A program made the translations under genes and the position numbers. Of a stretch of 53,805 nt of DNA, positions 8,221-16,778 are shown piece after piece. Every line of letters begins with the position of its first letter. Position 1 is the stretch's first letter. Origin of the DNA: Chthonomonadaceae bacterium (GTDB taxonomy: Bacteria; Armatimonadota; Chthonomonadetes; Chthonomonadales; Chthonomonadaceae); the NCBI GenBank assembly GCA_027450145.1, contig DAIDKH010000024.1, positions 1 through 53,805 on the forward strand, given 5' to 3'. Under the pieces are notes generated by a model, which made no database searches, was not told where the DNA came from, and saw only the letters and a program-made list of their open reading frames with translations.

Positions 8221-8955
8221 TTAAATGTCCACAAGGCAAAGTCGAAGAAGGTTGGGCCGTTCACTTTCGCGAGAGCCGGCTCCATAACCAGATCGTCGCA
8301 ACACGAACGGTGGAGGAGTTATAGCCGCACCGGATGCATCGCGCATTACAAACTCGGCGAGAATGGCTGCGCCGGTGGGAGTTATAAGCTCCACGTTGCG
8401 AGGATCATCATGCCACCGGAATCCATGAAGCAGGTTGAGAGTAGCAGGGGCAGGAGTCGGAATGATTCCGTGCTCGCATTTTGCCCAACCGCGAGCAAAT
8501 GGAAGAGATGAACAGAGTATGCTATCCACACCGAGCATTTCAAATCCAAGACATGCTCCCACAATATCTGCAATGGCGTCGTCTGCGCCTACTTCATGGA
8601 AATGGATGCGATTACGGTCGACTCCGTGGATCATTGCTTCAGCGTCTGCAAGACGGTTGAACACCCCGGCGGCGCGGCGTTGTGCACTCTCGGAGATACC
8701 GCTGGCCCGTAGGAGGTCCAGAATGTCGCCCAGGTGCGTACCATGACCCGATGATACGCCAACTACGTGAACATCGACCTTTTTTCCGGTAATGCTGGAT
8801 TTTTCAACAGTACTAATTGAGATTTCAAATCTTTCTGCTCCAACTTTGTGCAATTCTGCTAACCATGCCTGTTCGTCCAAACCGATATCTAACAGCGCTC
8901 CGAGGATCATATCACCGCTAATACCACTAAAGCAGTCAGCATATAGAGTTCGCAT
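8221..8955 (-). CDS. larC: LarC-like protein, N-terminal part only
   Basis: LarC inserts nickel into the pincer cofactor of lactate racemase and related enzymes, in a CTP-dependent reaction. This 244-residue protein has the LarC1 signatures: ADCFSGISGDMILGALLDIG at the N-terminus, RIHFHEVGADDAIADIVGA, PTPAPATLNLL, and ELITPTGAAIL. It stops after RPNLLRLCLVDI, where LarC proteins of ~400 residues continue into the LarC2 domain that binds CTP. I found no LarC2-like sequence in the other frames downstream. No larA, larB or larE is in the window. The start codon directly abuts the mqnD stop, so translation is probably coupled. Confidence 0.8.
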   Translation of the reverse strand: MRTLYADCFSGISGDMILGALLDIGLDEQAWLAELHKVGAERFEISISTVEKSSITGKKVDVHVVGVSSGHGTHLGDILDLLRASGISESAQRRAAGVFNRLADAEAMIHGVDRNRIHFHEVGADDAIADIVGACLGFEMLGVDSILCSSLPFARGWAKCEHGIIPTPAPATLNLLHGFRWHDDPRNVELITPTGAAILAEFVMRDASGAAITPPPFVLRRSGYGAGSRESERPNLLRLCLVDI

Positions 8956-9774
8956 TTAGCCGTTTATCTCCGTAAATGACCGCTGGGTTTGTAAAAAGTG
9001 ATCAATCGCTTTGTGGCCCTCATCCCCAAGTGACATGGAGTAATCATTCACGTAGAGGGAAATGTGTGATTCGATTACACCGGGCGTTAGGTCTTGAGCA
9101 TGCATGCGGCAAAGTGCAAAGGCTTCATCATAATGGGCATTGGCCCACGCCAAGCTGTTGCGTACAATTTCTGTCATTAATTCAGGATCTATGGAGCTGG
9201 GCTTAACCACAAGTGCTCCAAGAGGAATGGGGTATCCCGTCTTCTGTTCCCAAAAATCACCGAGATCCTCGATAAGGCGAAGGCCGTCACTTTGATAAGT
9301 AAACCGCTTCTCGTGGATCACAACGCCCTGCGCTTTCCAGTTATTGCACAGTTCCGCATACAGCTCATCAAACGGCAAATAAGCGAGTGGCAGAGAGGCC
9401 GGTGACAACTCACTGTCATGATGACCCGCATAAAATTGCAAAAGAAAATTGGCAGTAGTATTTCGCCCGGGAGAGAGTGTTACCTTCGCTCGGTTCCACG
9501 TACCTTGTTGGGATAGCAGAAGCGGTCCAACCCCGCGACCGAGGGCTCCGCCACATGGCAGCATAGTGTAAGCCTGTCCGCACGACGGCAATGCAGCCGC
9601 ACTTATTTTTGCCGCGTCGAGCAAACCGCTCTGAACATCCTGATTCAGGTTCTCAACATCCTTAAATTGCGGTTTAAAGGAGTAGCCATGCAGGTCAACC
9701 TTATTTAATAGCAATCCACTAAAAATGTAAACGTCATTAGGGCATGGTGATATGCCCAAAATGATTTCGTTCAT
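8956..9774 (-). CDS. mqnD: MqnD, 1,4-dihydroxy-6-naphthoate synthase
   Basis: MqnD makes 1,4-dihydroxy-6-naphthoate from cyclic dehypoxanthine futalosine in the futalosine route to menaquinone. At 272 residues it has the family length, with the N-terminal GISPCPNDVYIFSGLL, the middle GGALGRGVGPLLL and the C-terminal SLYVNDYSMSLGDEGHKAI. AAGGAA lies upstream of the ATG. It is the first gene of a minus-strand run with the LarC-like and ornithine-cyclodeaminase-like genes. No other mqn gene is visible in the window. Confidence 0.92.
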   Translation of the reverse strand: MNEIILGISPCPNDVYIFSGLLLNKVDLHGYSFKPQFKDVENLNQDVQSGLLDAAKISAAALPSCGQAYTMLPCGGALGRGVGPLLLSQQGTWNRAKVTLSPGRNTTANFLLQFYAGHHDSELSPASLPLAYLPFDELYAELCNNWKAQGVVIHEKRFTYQSDGLRLIEDLGDFWEQKTGYPIPLGALVVKPSSIDPELMTEIVRNSLAWANAHYDEAFALCRMHAQDLTPGVIESHISLYVNDYSMSLGDEGHKAIDHFLQTQRSFTEING

Positions 9775-9994
9775 TGGTAATCAGTTCCTTAATGATAGTT
9801 CGTGAAGAATATGGTAGCGTGCAAACTCAGAACAATTAAGTAACCGCTGAATCCGGAATGCGCGCTGCAAGCATAACATTGTGCCCATGTTGTCAAAAAG
9901 AGCACAAGGAATTACATGTGTTTGTAAAGAATATTACTCAAACATCGTCACGGCATGATGTAATCCTATCCGGTCCCTTACGAGAGAAACTATT

Positions 9995-11989
9995 ATGCCA
10001 TCGTTTTCGACGGATACTATGCACGACGCGTCATCCGAACACGCACAGCCAGGCGCTGTTGCACGGCCCAAAGCGGTAACGTGGCGAAGTGTACTGATAA
10101 GTCTTCTGATTTTACCATTAAATGATTACTGGCAAGTGCAGATGGAGATCGTACGGTACTCCGCGCATCCCAGCACCATTTCACTCTTCTTCAATGCGGT
10201 TTTCATTCTACTTGTTGTTACTTGCATCAACGAATTAGTCAAGCGTACCTCGCCAAAAATGTGTCTCGAACGCGGAGAACTCTTGCTAATTTACGGCATA
10301 GTTTGTATAGGGACGGCAGTAGTGGGACATGACACCCTTGAGGTGTTTGTACCAATGCTGACCTACGCATTCCGCCACGCCACAACGAGCAACAATTGGG
10401 CTAACATCATTATCCCTCACCTTAAGAAGCCGCTGTTTATAAGTAATCCAGCAATTTACCGTTCTTATTATCTAGGTAATGACACTATATGGCGAATGAA
10501 GTACGTCATGGCATGGCTGCCGGTGACCCTTATATGGACAGCCTTCATTACGACTCTATTATTCGTCATGCTGTGCATCAATGCAATTCTTCGCAAACAA
10601 TGGACAGATAGTGAGCGGCTTACCTATCCCATTGTGCAACTACCACTTCAAATCACGAGTGAGGGCGCTTTTCTGAAGGGCGGGTTGTTTAGAAATCGTC
10701 TATTCTGGCTAGGTTTTCTTGTCGCTGGCACCATAGACATGGTAAACAGTCTGAATTATTACTATCCAAGCATTCCTACCATCCTCACACCAGGATTTGG
10801 GCAAAGCTTTTTAGATATTTCAATTTACTTTACTCATAAGCCCTGGAATGCTATAGGATGGACTCCGGTGTCGTTTTACCCATTCATGGTAGGATTGGGC
10901 ATGTTTATGCCATTGGACTTCCTGTTCTCAATGGTTTTCTTTTACTGGTTCTGGAAAATGCAGCATGTGGTGGCCGCAGCAATGGCTTGGGACCGTACAC
11001 CGGACTTTCCGTACACGGAAAATCAATCCTTCGGCGCCTACCTGTCCTTCTGTTTTTATTCCATCTGGTTGAGTCGAAGCTACATTAAAGATGTGTATAA
11101 CAAGGTTCGGGGCAGGCCGTCGCATCTTGATGACTCGATGGAACCAATGCGCTACAGGTCTGCCGTTGCTGGCATTTTTGTGGGCGTAACTGCTCTCGTC
11201 GCCTTTTCTGCCTATTTGGGAATGACGTGGTGGGTTGGCATCATATTTTTCCTAATGTACTTTGCCCTTGCCCTTGCCATAACACGAATGAGAGCAGAAT
11301 TGGGTACACCCATCAACGATCTGCATTTCACGGGGCCCGACCAGGTCATGACGCGTATTGTGGGGAGCAGGGAATTCAATACCAACACACTTACTGCCTT
11401 TTCAATCTATTTCTTCTTCAATCGCGCCTATCGCGGACATCCCATGCCAATTCAGTTGGAAAACTACAAGCTTGCCGAACAGACGCGAACAGATTACAGA
11501 AAATGGCACTGGGCGATGATCATATTGGGTGGTGCTGCAGTCTTTATTGGTTTCTGGACCATCTTACAGCTAATGTACAGCTACGGTGCGGAAGCCAAAT
11601 CCGCGATGACGTTTGGGCCAGAATCGTATAACCAACTGCAATCCTGGATTAGCAGTCCAACCCATGCACAATTTGGTCAGTTGATGGCGCTTTGCGCTGG
11701 TTTAGGATTTGCGGCGTTTTTGCAATGGATGCGAATACAGTTTCCTTGGTGGCCCTTTCATCCGTTGGCCTATGCGGTATCGTCATCATATGAAATAAAC
11801 CTTGTTTGGGGACCTCTCCTTATAGCATGGGTATGCAAGTCGCTTATACTGCGATACGGCGGGCGAGGTGGATTTCAGCGAGCTTTACCGTTTTTTATGG
11901 GCCTTATGTTGGGACAGTTTGTGGTTGGCAGCCTTTGGAATATTTACGGCATTGCCAGGGGGCTTCCTACGTACCAGTTCTGGCAGTGA
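9995..11989 (+). CDS. DUF6785-like polytopic membrane protein
   Basis: This 664-residue integral membrane protein has roughly a dozen hydrophobic segments beginning near residue 30 and continuing to the C-terminus. It resembles the DUF6785/DUF6784 proteins that are common in Armatimonadota and Planctomycetota, with conserved Trp- and Tyr-rich loops, RMRAELGTPINDLHF and the C-terminal WMRIQFPWWPFHPLAYA. A transport role is possible from the fold, but substrate and function are unknown. The ATG at 9995 follows GAGAG at a suitable distance; another ATG lies at 10019. The gene is divergent from mqnD and convergent with the signalling locus. Confidence 0.7.
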   Translation: MPSFSTDTMHDASSEHAQPGAVARPKAVTWRSVLISLLILPLNDYWQVQMEIVRYSAHPSTISLFFNAVFILLVVTCINELVKRTSPKMCLERGELLLIYGIVCIGTAVVGHDTLEVFVPMLTYAFRHATTSNNWANIIIPHLKKPLFISNPAIYRSYYLGNDTIWRMKYVMAWLPVTLIWTAFITTLLFVMLCINAILRKQWTDSERLTYPIVQLPLQITSEGAFLKGGLFRNRLFWLGFLVAGTIDMVNSLNYYYPSIPTILTPGFGQSFLDISIYFTHKPWNAIGWTPVSFYPFMVGLGMFMPLDFLFSMVFFYWFWKMQHVVAAAMAWDRTPDFPYTENQSFGAYLSFCFYSIWLSRSYIKDVYNKVRGRPSHLDDSMEPMRYRSAVAGIFVGVTALVAFSAYLGMTWWVGIIFFLMYFALALAITRMRAELGTPINDLHFTGPDQVMTRIVGSREFNTNTLTAFSIYFFFNRAYRGHPMPIQLENYKLAEQTRTDYRKWHWAMIILGGAAVFIGFWTILQLMYSYGAEAKSAMTFGPESYNQLQSWISSPTHAQFGQLMALCAGLGFAAFLQWMRIQFPWWPFHPLAYAVSSSYEINLVWGPLLIAWVCKSLILRYGGRGGFQRALPFFMGLMLGQFVVGSLWNIYGIARGLPTYQFWQ

Positions 11990-12029
11990 GCCGGCCTATT
12001 GGGTGCAACCTCAGACTGAACTGCGACAG

Positions 12030-13241
12030 CTACAAACCTTGAAGGTATGCCATATTGTAACCGTAAACAACGAGCTTGCGGTTAAATGTCTCACTGTGTC
12101 TCGTACCTACGGTCATACCTACTAGATTGTTATTTAAATCGAACACCGGCGCTCCAGCATAATTGTATTGGTCGTGATAATTCACCTCAAAGCCGCTTAA
12201 TGTCTGTTGTTTGGTATTGGGTTCCAGATAGTAATTTGCAATTACAGGATGATCCTGAAGATGTACCGCTGTACTTGAAGCGAGGTCGTCGAGAAGAACG
12301 ATGGTCACTGTAGTGTTCATTAGCTCTGTTGTTTGCGAGAGGGTTGGCAACGGCAGCATTACCGGTGTGTTCAACGTTATGCGTGCTACATCCGCATGCA
12401 GCGTAATCGAGCTTGCGGGGACATCCTCTCGTATGTAAGGAGCACTAGAACCGATAACGACTTCAACGTCGGTTACCTTGTTTGCAAGGTTCAGTACTTC
12501 GGTTGATGCGGCAAGCACGGTGTTGGAGTTGATGACGGTTCCTGCACCGACCCGAAACCAGTTACCGGATGCATCCTGCTGCATAATGAGTGCCTGGGCG
12601 TTGGTGAGCGTTGCATTCGGTGTTGATAAGGAAGGTGATTGCGCGGAAGTGGATGGGGTATTGCGCGAATTTACGCCGGATGTAATTGCCGCGGGCAAGT
12701 GGAGATTACCAATTCCCGGTGATAGATTTGGCAACTGGCCGATGGAATTCGAGAGTACAACTGGCAATTTGGTAGGTAACGAGATCGTTGGTGGTCGTCG
12801 AGGATGAAGCAGCGACTTGACCCAGTGATAACCACCAACAAGTCCGCCTCCAACAATTATAAGCAGTACCAAGGCGGTAATGGATCCCCCTACGGTCTGT
12901 TTTATGGCAACAACGTCTATGTGACGCCTGGTTCCATCCAAATGGCTATTGGTAATGAACTCCGCCTTAAAATCGCCTAACTCAATAACCGATCCAGAGC
13001 CAAGGCGCGCCATTTGAATAGGCGTACCATCTATTTGTGTGCCATTACTGCTGTTCTGATCTTCAATGAGCCAGCCAGTACCATCCCATCTTATTACAGC
13101 ATGCTGCCGTGATAATTCGGTGTAGGCAGAAAGGTCGAATGTCGATTCGGGCGAGCGACCCAATACAACAGCATAGGAGTCAATCTGGAGATTGGTTCCG
13201 GTTAGTGGTCCGCTCATTACTTTTAATTCTGCTTGAACCAT
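12030..13241 (-). CDS. FHA-TM-trypsin-fold pseudoprotease
   Basis: Residues 1-100 form a canonical FHA phosphothreonine-binding domain (LGRS at 27-30, SRQHA at 44-48, SSNG at 64-67). A membrane helix follows at ~119-138, then a Ser/Pro-rich linker and a C-terminal domain at ~225-403. The C-terminal domain aligns by eye with the trypsin-like domain of the 14507-15769 protein. GAGTVINSNTVLAASTEV corresponds to its catalytic-His segment, but His is Thr247. ADVARI keeps the Asp (D284). YAGAPVFD replaces GDSGSPIVD, so the nucleophile Ser is Ala362. It should therefore bind rather than cut. It is the last gene of the signalling locus. Confidence 0.72.
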   Translation of the reverse strand: MVQAELKVMSGPLTGTNLQIDSYAVVLGRSPESTFDLSAYTELSRQHAVIRWDGTGWLIEDQNSSNGTQIDGTPIQMARLGSGSVIELGDFKAEFITNSHLDGTRRHIDVVAIKQTVGGSITALVLLIIVGGGLVGGYHWVKSLLHPRRPPTISLPTKLPVVLSNSIGQLPNLSPGIGNLHLPAAITSGVNSRNTPSTSAQSPSLSTPNATLTNAQALIMQQDASGNWFRVGAGTVINSNTVLAASTEVLNLANKVTDVEVVIGSSAPYIREDVPASSITLHADVARITLNTPVMLPLPTLSQTTELMNTTVTIVLLDDLASSTAVHLQDHPVIANYYLEPNTKQQTLSGFEVNYHDQYNYAGAPVFDLNNNLVGMTVGTRHSETFNRKLVVYGYNMAYLQGL

Positions 13242-13268
13242 TGCAATATCCTCGCTAAGATTGCGACG

Positions 13269-13997
13269 TTAGGATGATTCCCAGGGTATGCGGGCGATGA
13301 TGACAGTGCAGTTGTCGGCACTCCCTGCCCGCAATGCGGCTGCCACCACCTGCTCGGCGGCGCTGGACAGCGGACTGTGTTCAATGATCCAGCGCATATC
13401 CGGTTCCGGTAACACTTCGTGAACCCCGTCGGTACAGAGCAGGAGAGTATCGCCGGGTTCCATGTCAAAAGTAGAGAGATTGGGTGATATACCGCCTTCA
13501 GCCCCTATTGCCTGGGAAAGAACGTGGCCGTGCGGATGTTTGCGTGCTACGCGGTCATCAATTCCTAGCAGTTGTGAAATGTACAGATCGTCGCAGGTAA
13601 GGCGTCGGACGCAATCGGCACGAAATTGGTATGCCCTACTGTCACCAACGTTCGCTACGAGTACGGTGGATTGCATCAATACTGCGGCCACCATTGTGCT
13701 GCCCATCCCTCGTAATTCAGGTGAGGTATTGACCCTTTTGAGTACATTTTGATGGGCATTTTTGATTGCATCCATTAAACTGCCTTCAGAGCCGTCATAG
13801 GTCGTATCGGCGAACGCTTTGGACAACGAAGTGACTGCTATTTCACTGGCAACTTCACCTCCTTCGTGACCTCCCATGCCATCTGCCACGACTAGAAGAG
13901 TACCGAACTTAGGATTGTGGCAGAATGATGCACGATCCTCGTTATTTGGCCTAATACCTTTTTCGGAGTAGACCGATATGTTGTTGGAACCTATCAC
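13269..13997 (-). CDS. PP2C-family Ser/Thr protein phosphatase
   Basis: This metal-dependent phosphatase (PPM/PP2C, Stp/PrpC type) of 242 residues has all the signature blocks: RPNNEDR (near 16-22), VVADGMGGHEGGE (37-49), VANVGDSRAYQFR, and LLLCTDGVHEVL. It lacks membrane segments and is presumably cytoplasmic. It probably reverses phosphorylation by the Ser/Thr kinase encoded in the same run (16779-17735). The start ATG overlaps the stop of the upstream small membrane protein by 4 bases, indicating coupling. Confidence 0.93.
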   Translation of the reverse strand: MIGSNNISVYSEKGIRPNNEDRASFCHNPKFGTLLVVADGMGGHEGGEVASEIAVTSLSKAFADTTYDGSEGSLMDAIKNAHQNVLKRVNTSPELRGMGSTMVAAVLMQSTVLVANVGDSRAYQFRADCVRRLTCDDLYISQLLGIDDRVARKHPHGHVLSQAIGAEGGISPNLSTFDMEPGDTLLLCTDGVHEVLPEPDMRWIIEHSPLSSAAEQVVAAALRAGSADNCTVIIARIPWESS

Positions 13998-14440
13998 CGT
14001 GTCGGCCCCGGTAAAACAGGCTGCTTAGGACGGTCAGGCAGATCACCACCTCGGCTAACGATGTGTGTCACCGGAGTAGGTTTCGTACCAGGCGGCAGCA
14101 CTGTTTGGTTTTCAGCAGGTTTATGTACTGTTACATACGTACGCCCTGTACCGCCATTGTAGTGAATAGGTGAGTTATTGGTCGCTGGCGAAGGTCTTCG
14201 TTTAGCAATCGGCGCGGAAGTATGCGATCTAATCAGTTTTGAGTGAATGAACCAACCTAGTCCAAAACCAATGGTACAACTTACCAGGAGTACTCCTAAG
14301 GCAGTGAGCCATCGTGATTTGTTGTACAAGGTGGCGTTTTCGGCACCGCTGCTGAGTGGAATCCGAACCCATTCGTTGAAACGTGGTCGGTCGTCAGATG
14401 CATATGGACGGGCACGGCTAATGTCGTTTTGGTCACCCAT
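13994..14440 (-). CDS. Small single-pass membrane protein of the signalling locus
   Basis: The protein has 148 residues and no recognised family. About 43 polar residues precede one membrane helix at ~44-66 (ALGVLLVSCTIGFGLGWFIH). The ~80 residues after it are rich in Pro, Thr and Arg and end in PVLPGPTR. With the usual positive-inside rule the N-terminus would be cytoplasmic. Overlap by 4 bases with the PP2C gene ties it to the locus. It may be a scaffold or a kinase substrate, since it has several Thr residues in Pro-rich context, but this is inference. Confidence 0.7.
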   Translation of the reverse strand: MGDQNDISRARPYASDDRPRFNEWVRIPLSSGAENATLYNKSRWLTALGVLLVSCTIGFGLGWFIHSKLIRSHTSAPIAKRRPSPATNNSPIHYNGGTGRTYVTVHKPAENQTVLPPGTKPTPVTHIVSRGGDLPDRPKQPVLPGPTR

Positions 14441-14506
14441 AAGACAGTCTCCCAGTACTAATTTCCACTCTCAGCCTGTCGACACTACCTGTTAGGCACG
14501 TGTTGA

Positions 14507-15769
14507 TTAGTTGCTACTCTGCTGCAAAATCGGTTTGGCCTTGCGAATGAAGGCTCGAATGAATGCGGTTGGTATTTCCACCTTAAGGATTGTGCCACTG
14601 GCAAATGACCCGCGGTGAATAGCGATTACGTTACCGGAGCTGTCGACTATTGGGCTCCCAGAATCGCCAGACACACCGGACCCACTCATGTGAACCGCAA
14701 TAATGTGATGTTTGTCATCGCGTTCCAATTCGTTCACATCATGTGGTTGTGTTTCAGGGTCGGGATAGGGTGACATCGTTATATATCCGCCGGAGTTAAT
14801 TTGAGCATGATCAAAAACACTCCCGTTCTCTTTCAGATCAATACCACCGCCCTCTGGAAAACCCTCCATAAACACACGATCCGATGGATGGACAGAACTT
14901 GTGTGGCCGATGGTTAAAGGTGTTGCTCCGTCTGGTGCGCCTTTAGGTAACTTTATCAGCGCTAGATCAGTATCAAATTGGCCTACATCGTCGTTGTTTG
15001 TGGGTTCAAATGTACAAATGTCCGTAGCTGGCACTGGAATCGACACCTCATGTCCTGTTCCGGAGAAGAAGGTGACCATACAGTTCAATGTCTGTTCCGG
15101 CGCGCCTGTTGGAGCCGTCTCTTCGTCGGTAACAACGTGTCGATTAGTCAGTATGTAGTTGTCACCAATTAAAAACCCCGTCCCCACGCCTTCGCTGATC
15201 TGCGCGGATCCGCCTAACTGTGGTGTAACTCCCGTGACACAGGCGATGAATACGACGCCAGACTGCACCCTTTTCTCGACCGCGCGCGACAATGTTGTGG
15301 GATTAGGACGGGGCCAAAGGGCATATGCGAAGAGTGCTGCAATGACCATGAATGAACCTGCTAGCGCTGTTTTTAGCTGCCGTGATGCGATGGCACTTGC
15401 AGCGAGAAGCTTATGGAGATAAGTGGTGTTAGATGGTCTTTTTACCTCATTGTTGGATCCCTGCTCATCGTCTTCACGAACAATAAACTCTGCCTGCATT
15501 CCTCCAATGTCCACAACGTTTGACGAGGCCAGTGTTGCAATAGTAACTGGTTTACCGTTTACCGATATACCATTCGTACTTTGCAGATCTTCAATCACCC
15601 AATTGCCCGCGTGTTTGTAAATGCGAGCGTGTTTTCGTGACATCTCGTCGTATTGATGGAGCGGGAACGTGCTCTCGCTTCCACGTCCAAGGATAGCACC
15701 CTCCTCAGGAAGTGTAAGCGATTGACCTGCTAGAGGTCCGCTGCGAATTTGTAAAATTGCGTGACGCAT
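14507..15769 (-). CDS. FHA-TM-trypsin-like serine protease
   Basis: This 420-residue protein has a canonical N-terminal FHA domain (ILGRGSES at 26-33, SRKHA at 44-48, STNG at 64-67), a membrane helix at ~136-152 and a trypsin-like domain at ~160-410. The catalytic triad is complete: His211 in ILTNRHVV, Asp268 in FDTDLALIKL and Ser370 in VSGDSGSPIVD. The expected topology is FHA inside and protease outside the cytoplasmic membrane. I infer that phosphopeptide binding inside may steer or recruit an external protease, a possible outward or inward signalling step. It is a close structural paralogue of the pseudoprotease at 12030-13241. Confidence 0.88.
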   Translation of the reverse strand: MRHAILQIRSGPLAGQSLTLPEEGAILGRGSESTFPLHQYDEMSRKHARIYKHAGNWVIEDLQSTNGISVNGKPVTIATLASSNVVDIGGMQAEFIVREDDEQGSNNEVKRPSNTTYLHKLLAASAIASRQLKTALAGSFMVIAALFAYALWPRPNPTTLSRAVEKRVQSGVVFIACVTGVTPQLGGSAQISEGVGTGFLIGDNYILTNRHVVTDEETAPTGAPEQTLNCMVTFFSGTGHEVSIPVPATDICTFEPTNNDDVGQFDTDLALIKLPKGAPDGATPLTIGHTSSVHPSDRVFMEGFPEGGGIDLKENGSVFDHAQINSGGYITMSPYPDPETQPHDVNELERDDKHHIIAVHMSGSGVSGDSGSPIVDSSGNVIAIHRGSFASGTILKVEIPTAFIRAFIRKAKPILQQSSN

Positions 15770-15850
15770 ATCACGATAACCTCTCGGTAGAAGTATAAGG
15801 CCGTTAGCTCAGGTTTGCCCCAAAGCAATGGGTACTGCGATCTTGCTAAA

Positions 15851-15894
15851 ACCAACCTGATCCGATGATCGAATATGCCGGGAAAGAGGTTGGT
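15851..15894 (-). terminator. Possible hairpin upstream of the FHA-protease gene
   Basis: ACCAACCT (15851-15858) and AGGTTGGT (15887-15894) form an 8-base-pair stem with a 28-base loop. On the minus strand it is followed by TTTAG. It lies in the 136-base gap between the small membrane protein and the FHA-protease gene, where it could attenuate the locus or process its mRNA. The long loop makes this a weak call. Confidence 0.25.
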
Positions 15895-15905
15895 GTTACG
15901 TAGGC

Positions 15906-16172
15906 CTATTGTTGAGCCGGCGGACTTGTTGGGAACAGGCTAGGTGGCGTTGAAACGGCAGGCTCCGGAGGCGTGGCCGTATTAGTCTGCGCGTTGCCAA
16001 GCACAGGCAATCCGTTTGGCCCATATGTCGCGGCACCGATACGCTCCCCGAAAGCATCCGTCGCGTACTTGTGAACGGTTCCACTGTCGTTCGAGCCGCA
16101 GCCAAAATGCACTAGTAGTACTATGCCGAATACCAGCGCTATCACCGTCCACCTGTTTTTGGAAGCTTGCAT
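15906..16172 (-). CDS. Small membrane or lipoprotein-like protein of the signalling locus
   Basis: The protein has 88 residues. A short basic N-terminus (MQASKNR) leads into a hydrophobic segment (WTVIALVFGIVLLVHFGC) and then a Pro/Thr/Ser-rich tail. The Cys at residue 25 sits at the end of the helix, but VHFGC is not a good lipobox, so a signal anchor is as likely as a lipoprotein. It starts 2 bases after the stop of the FHA gene at 16175. No family was recognised. Confidence 0.62.
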   Translation of the reverse strand: MQASKNRWTVIALVFGIVLLVHFGCGSNDSGTVHKYATDAFGERIGAATYGPNGLPVLGNAQTNTATPPEPAVSTPPSLFPTSPPAQQ

Positions 16173-16174
16173 GA

Positions 16175-16681
16175 TTAGACTCGCTTGAATATAAGCTCTG
16201 TTTTACCAATTGTAATATGATCGCCATCCTGCAGGCTATGCGGTGCGGTCACGTCCTTTCCCAAGGTGCCTTCGTTAACACCGATGACGCCGGGCGCGGC
16301 GATATCACAAAGAAGCCAGCGATTATCCCGTTTAATGATGAGAGTGTCAATCGTACTTGAATAACTATCCTCAATGATGATACTACAGCCCTTTGTGCGT
16401 CCAATTGGGATGTAATCTTGGCTCAACTCTACCAACTGACCTTGATTCTGGCCGCGCGCAAAGAATACCCAAGCGGTCGTTGCCAGTTGAAGTTCGGCAC
16501 GGTCGTCGGCTAACTTCTTCGCATTCTCAGGTTGTCGCTCTCCCATGTTTTGTTGGGCAATCGGGGGCGGTGTTACACCGTCGGTAGTCGCGCTGGGTCT
16601 ACGCACTGCGGTTTCTCTCGCGTCCTGGCTGCCTGTTAAGTTTAAAATCCGTTTTTTGGTAGTAGGCCTATCGTCAGTCAT
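16175..16681 (-). CDS. Soluble protein with degenerate FHA domain
   Basis: The protein has 168 residues. The first ~75 are polar and probably disordered. The last ~85 read as an FHA fold: YIPIGRTKGCSIIIED, then RWLLCDIAAPGVIGVNEGTL and LQDGDHITIGKTELIFKRV. The GR pair is kept, but the SRxH block is SSTIDTL and the STNG block is not recognisable. Phosphothreonine binding may therefore be altered or lost. It lies between the kinase and the membrane-anchored FHA proteins. The Thr-rich N-terminus could be a kinase target, but nothing proves it. Confidence 0.75.
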   Translation of the reverse strand: MTDDRPTTKKRILNLTGSQDARETAVRRPSATTDGVTPPPIAQQNMGERQPENAKKLADDRAELQLATTAWVFFARGQNQGQLVELSQDYIPIGRTKGCSIIIEDSYSSTIDTLIIKRDNRWLLCDIAAPGVIGVNEGTLGKDVTAPHSLQDGDHITIGKTELIFKRV

Positions 16682-16778
16682 GGTGGTGGATCTCCGGTAG
16701 TGTGTTCGAGATTAATGGCGAATTATTTCACAACTGCACTAACCTACCGATACCATTAGGTACGGCTTGAATTTGATG

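Noticed and set aside
8100-8285. LarC2 remnant in a shifted frame after the LarC stop
   Set aside because: The frame continuing past the stop reads LWTFNLLPSERLRRARYR, which does not resemble LarC2, and it runs into the next gene's ribosome binding site.
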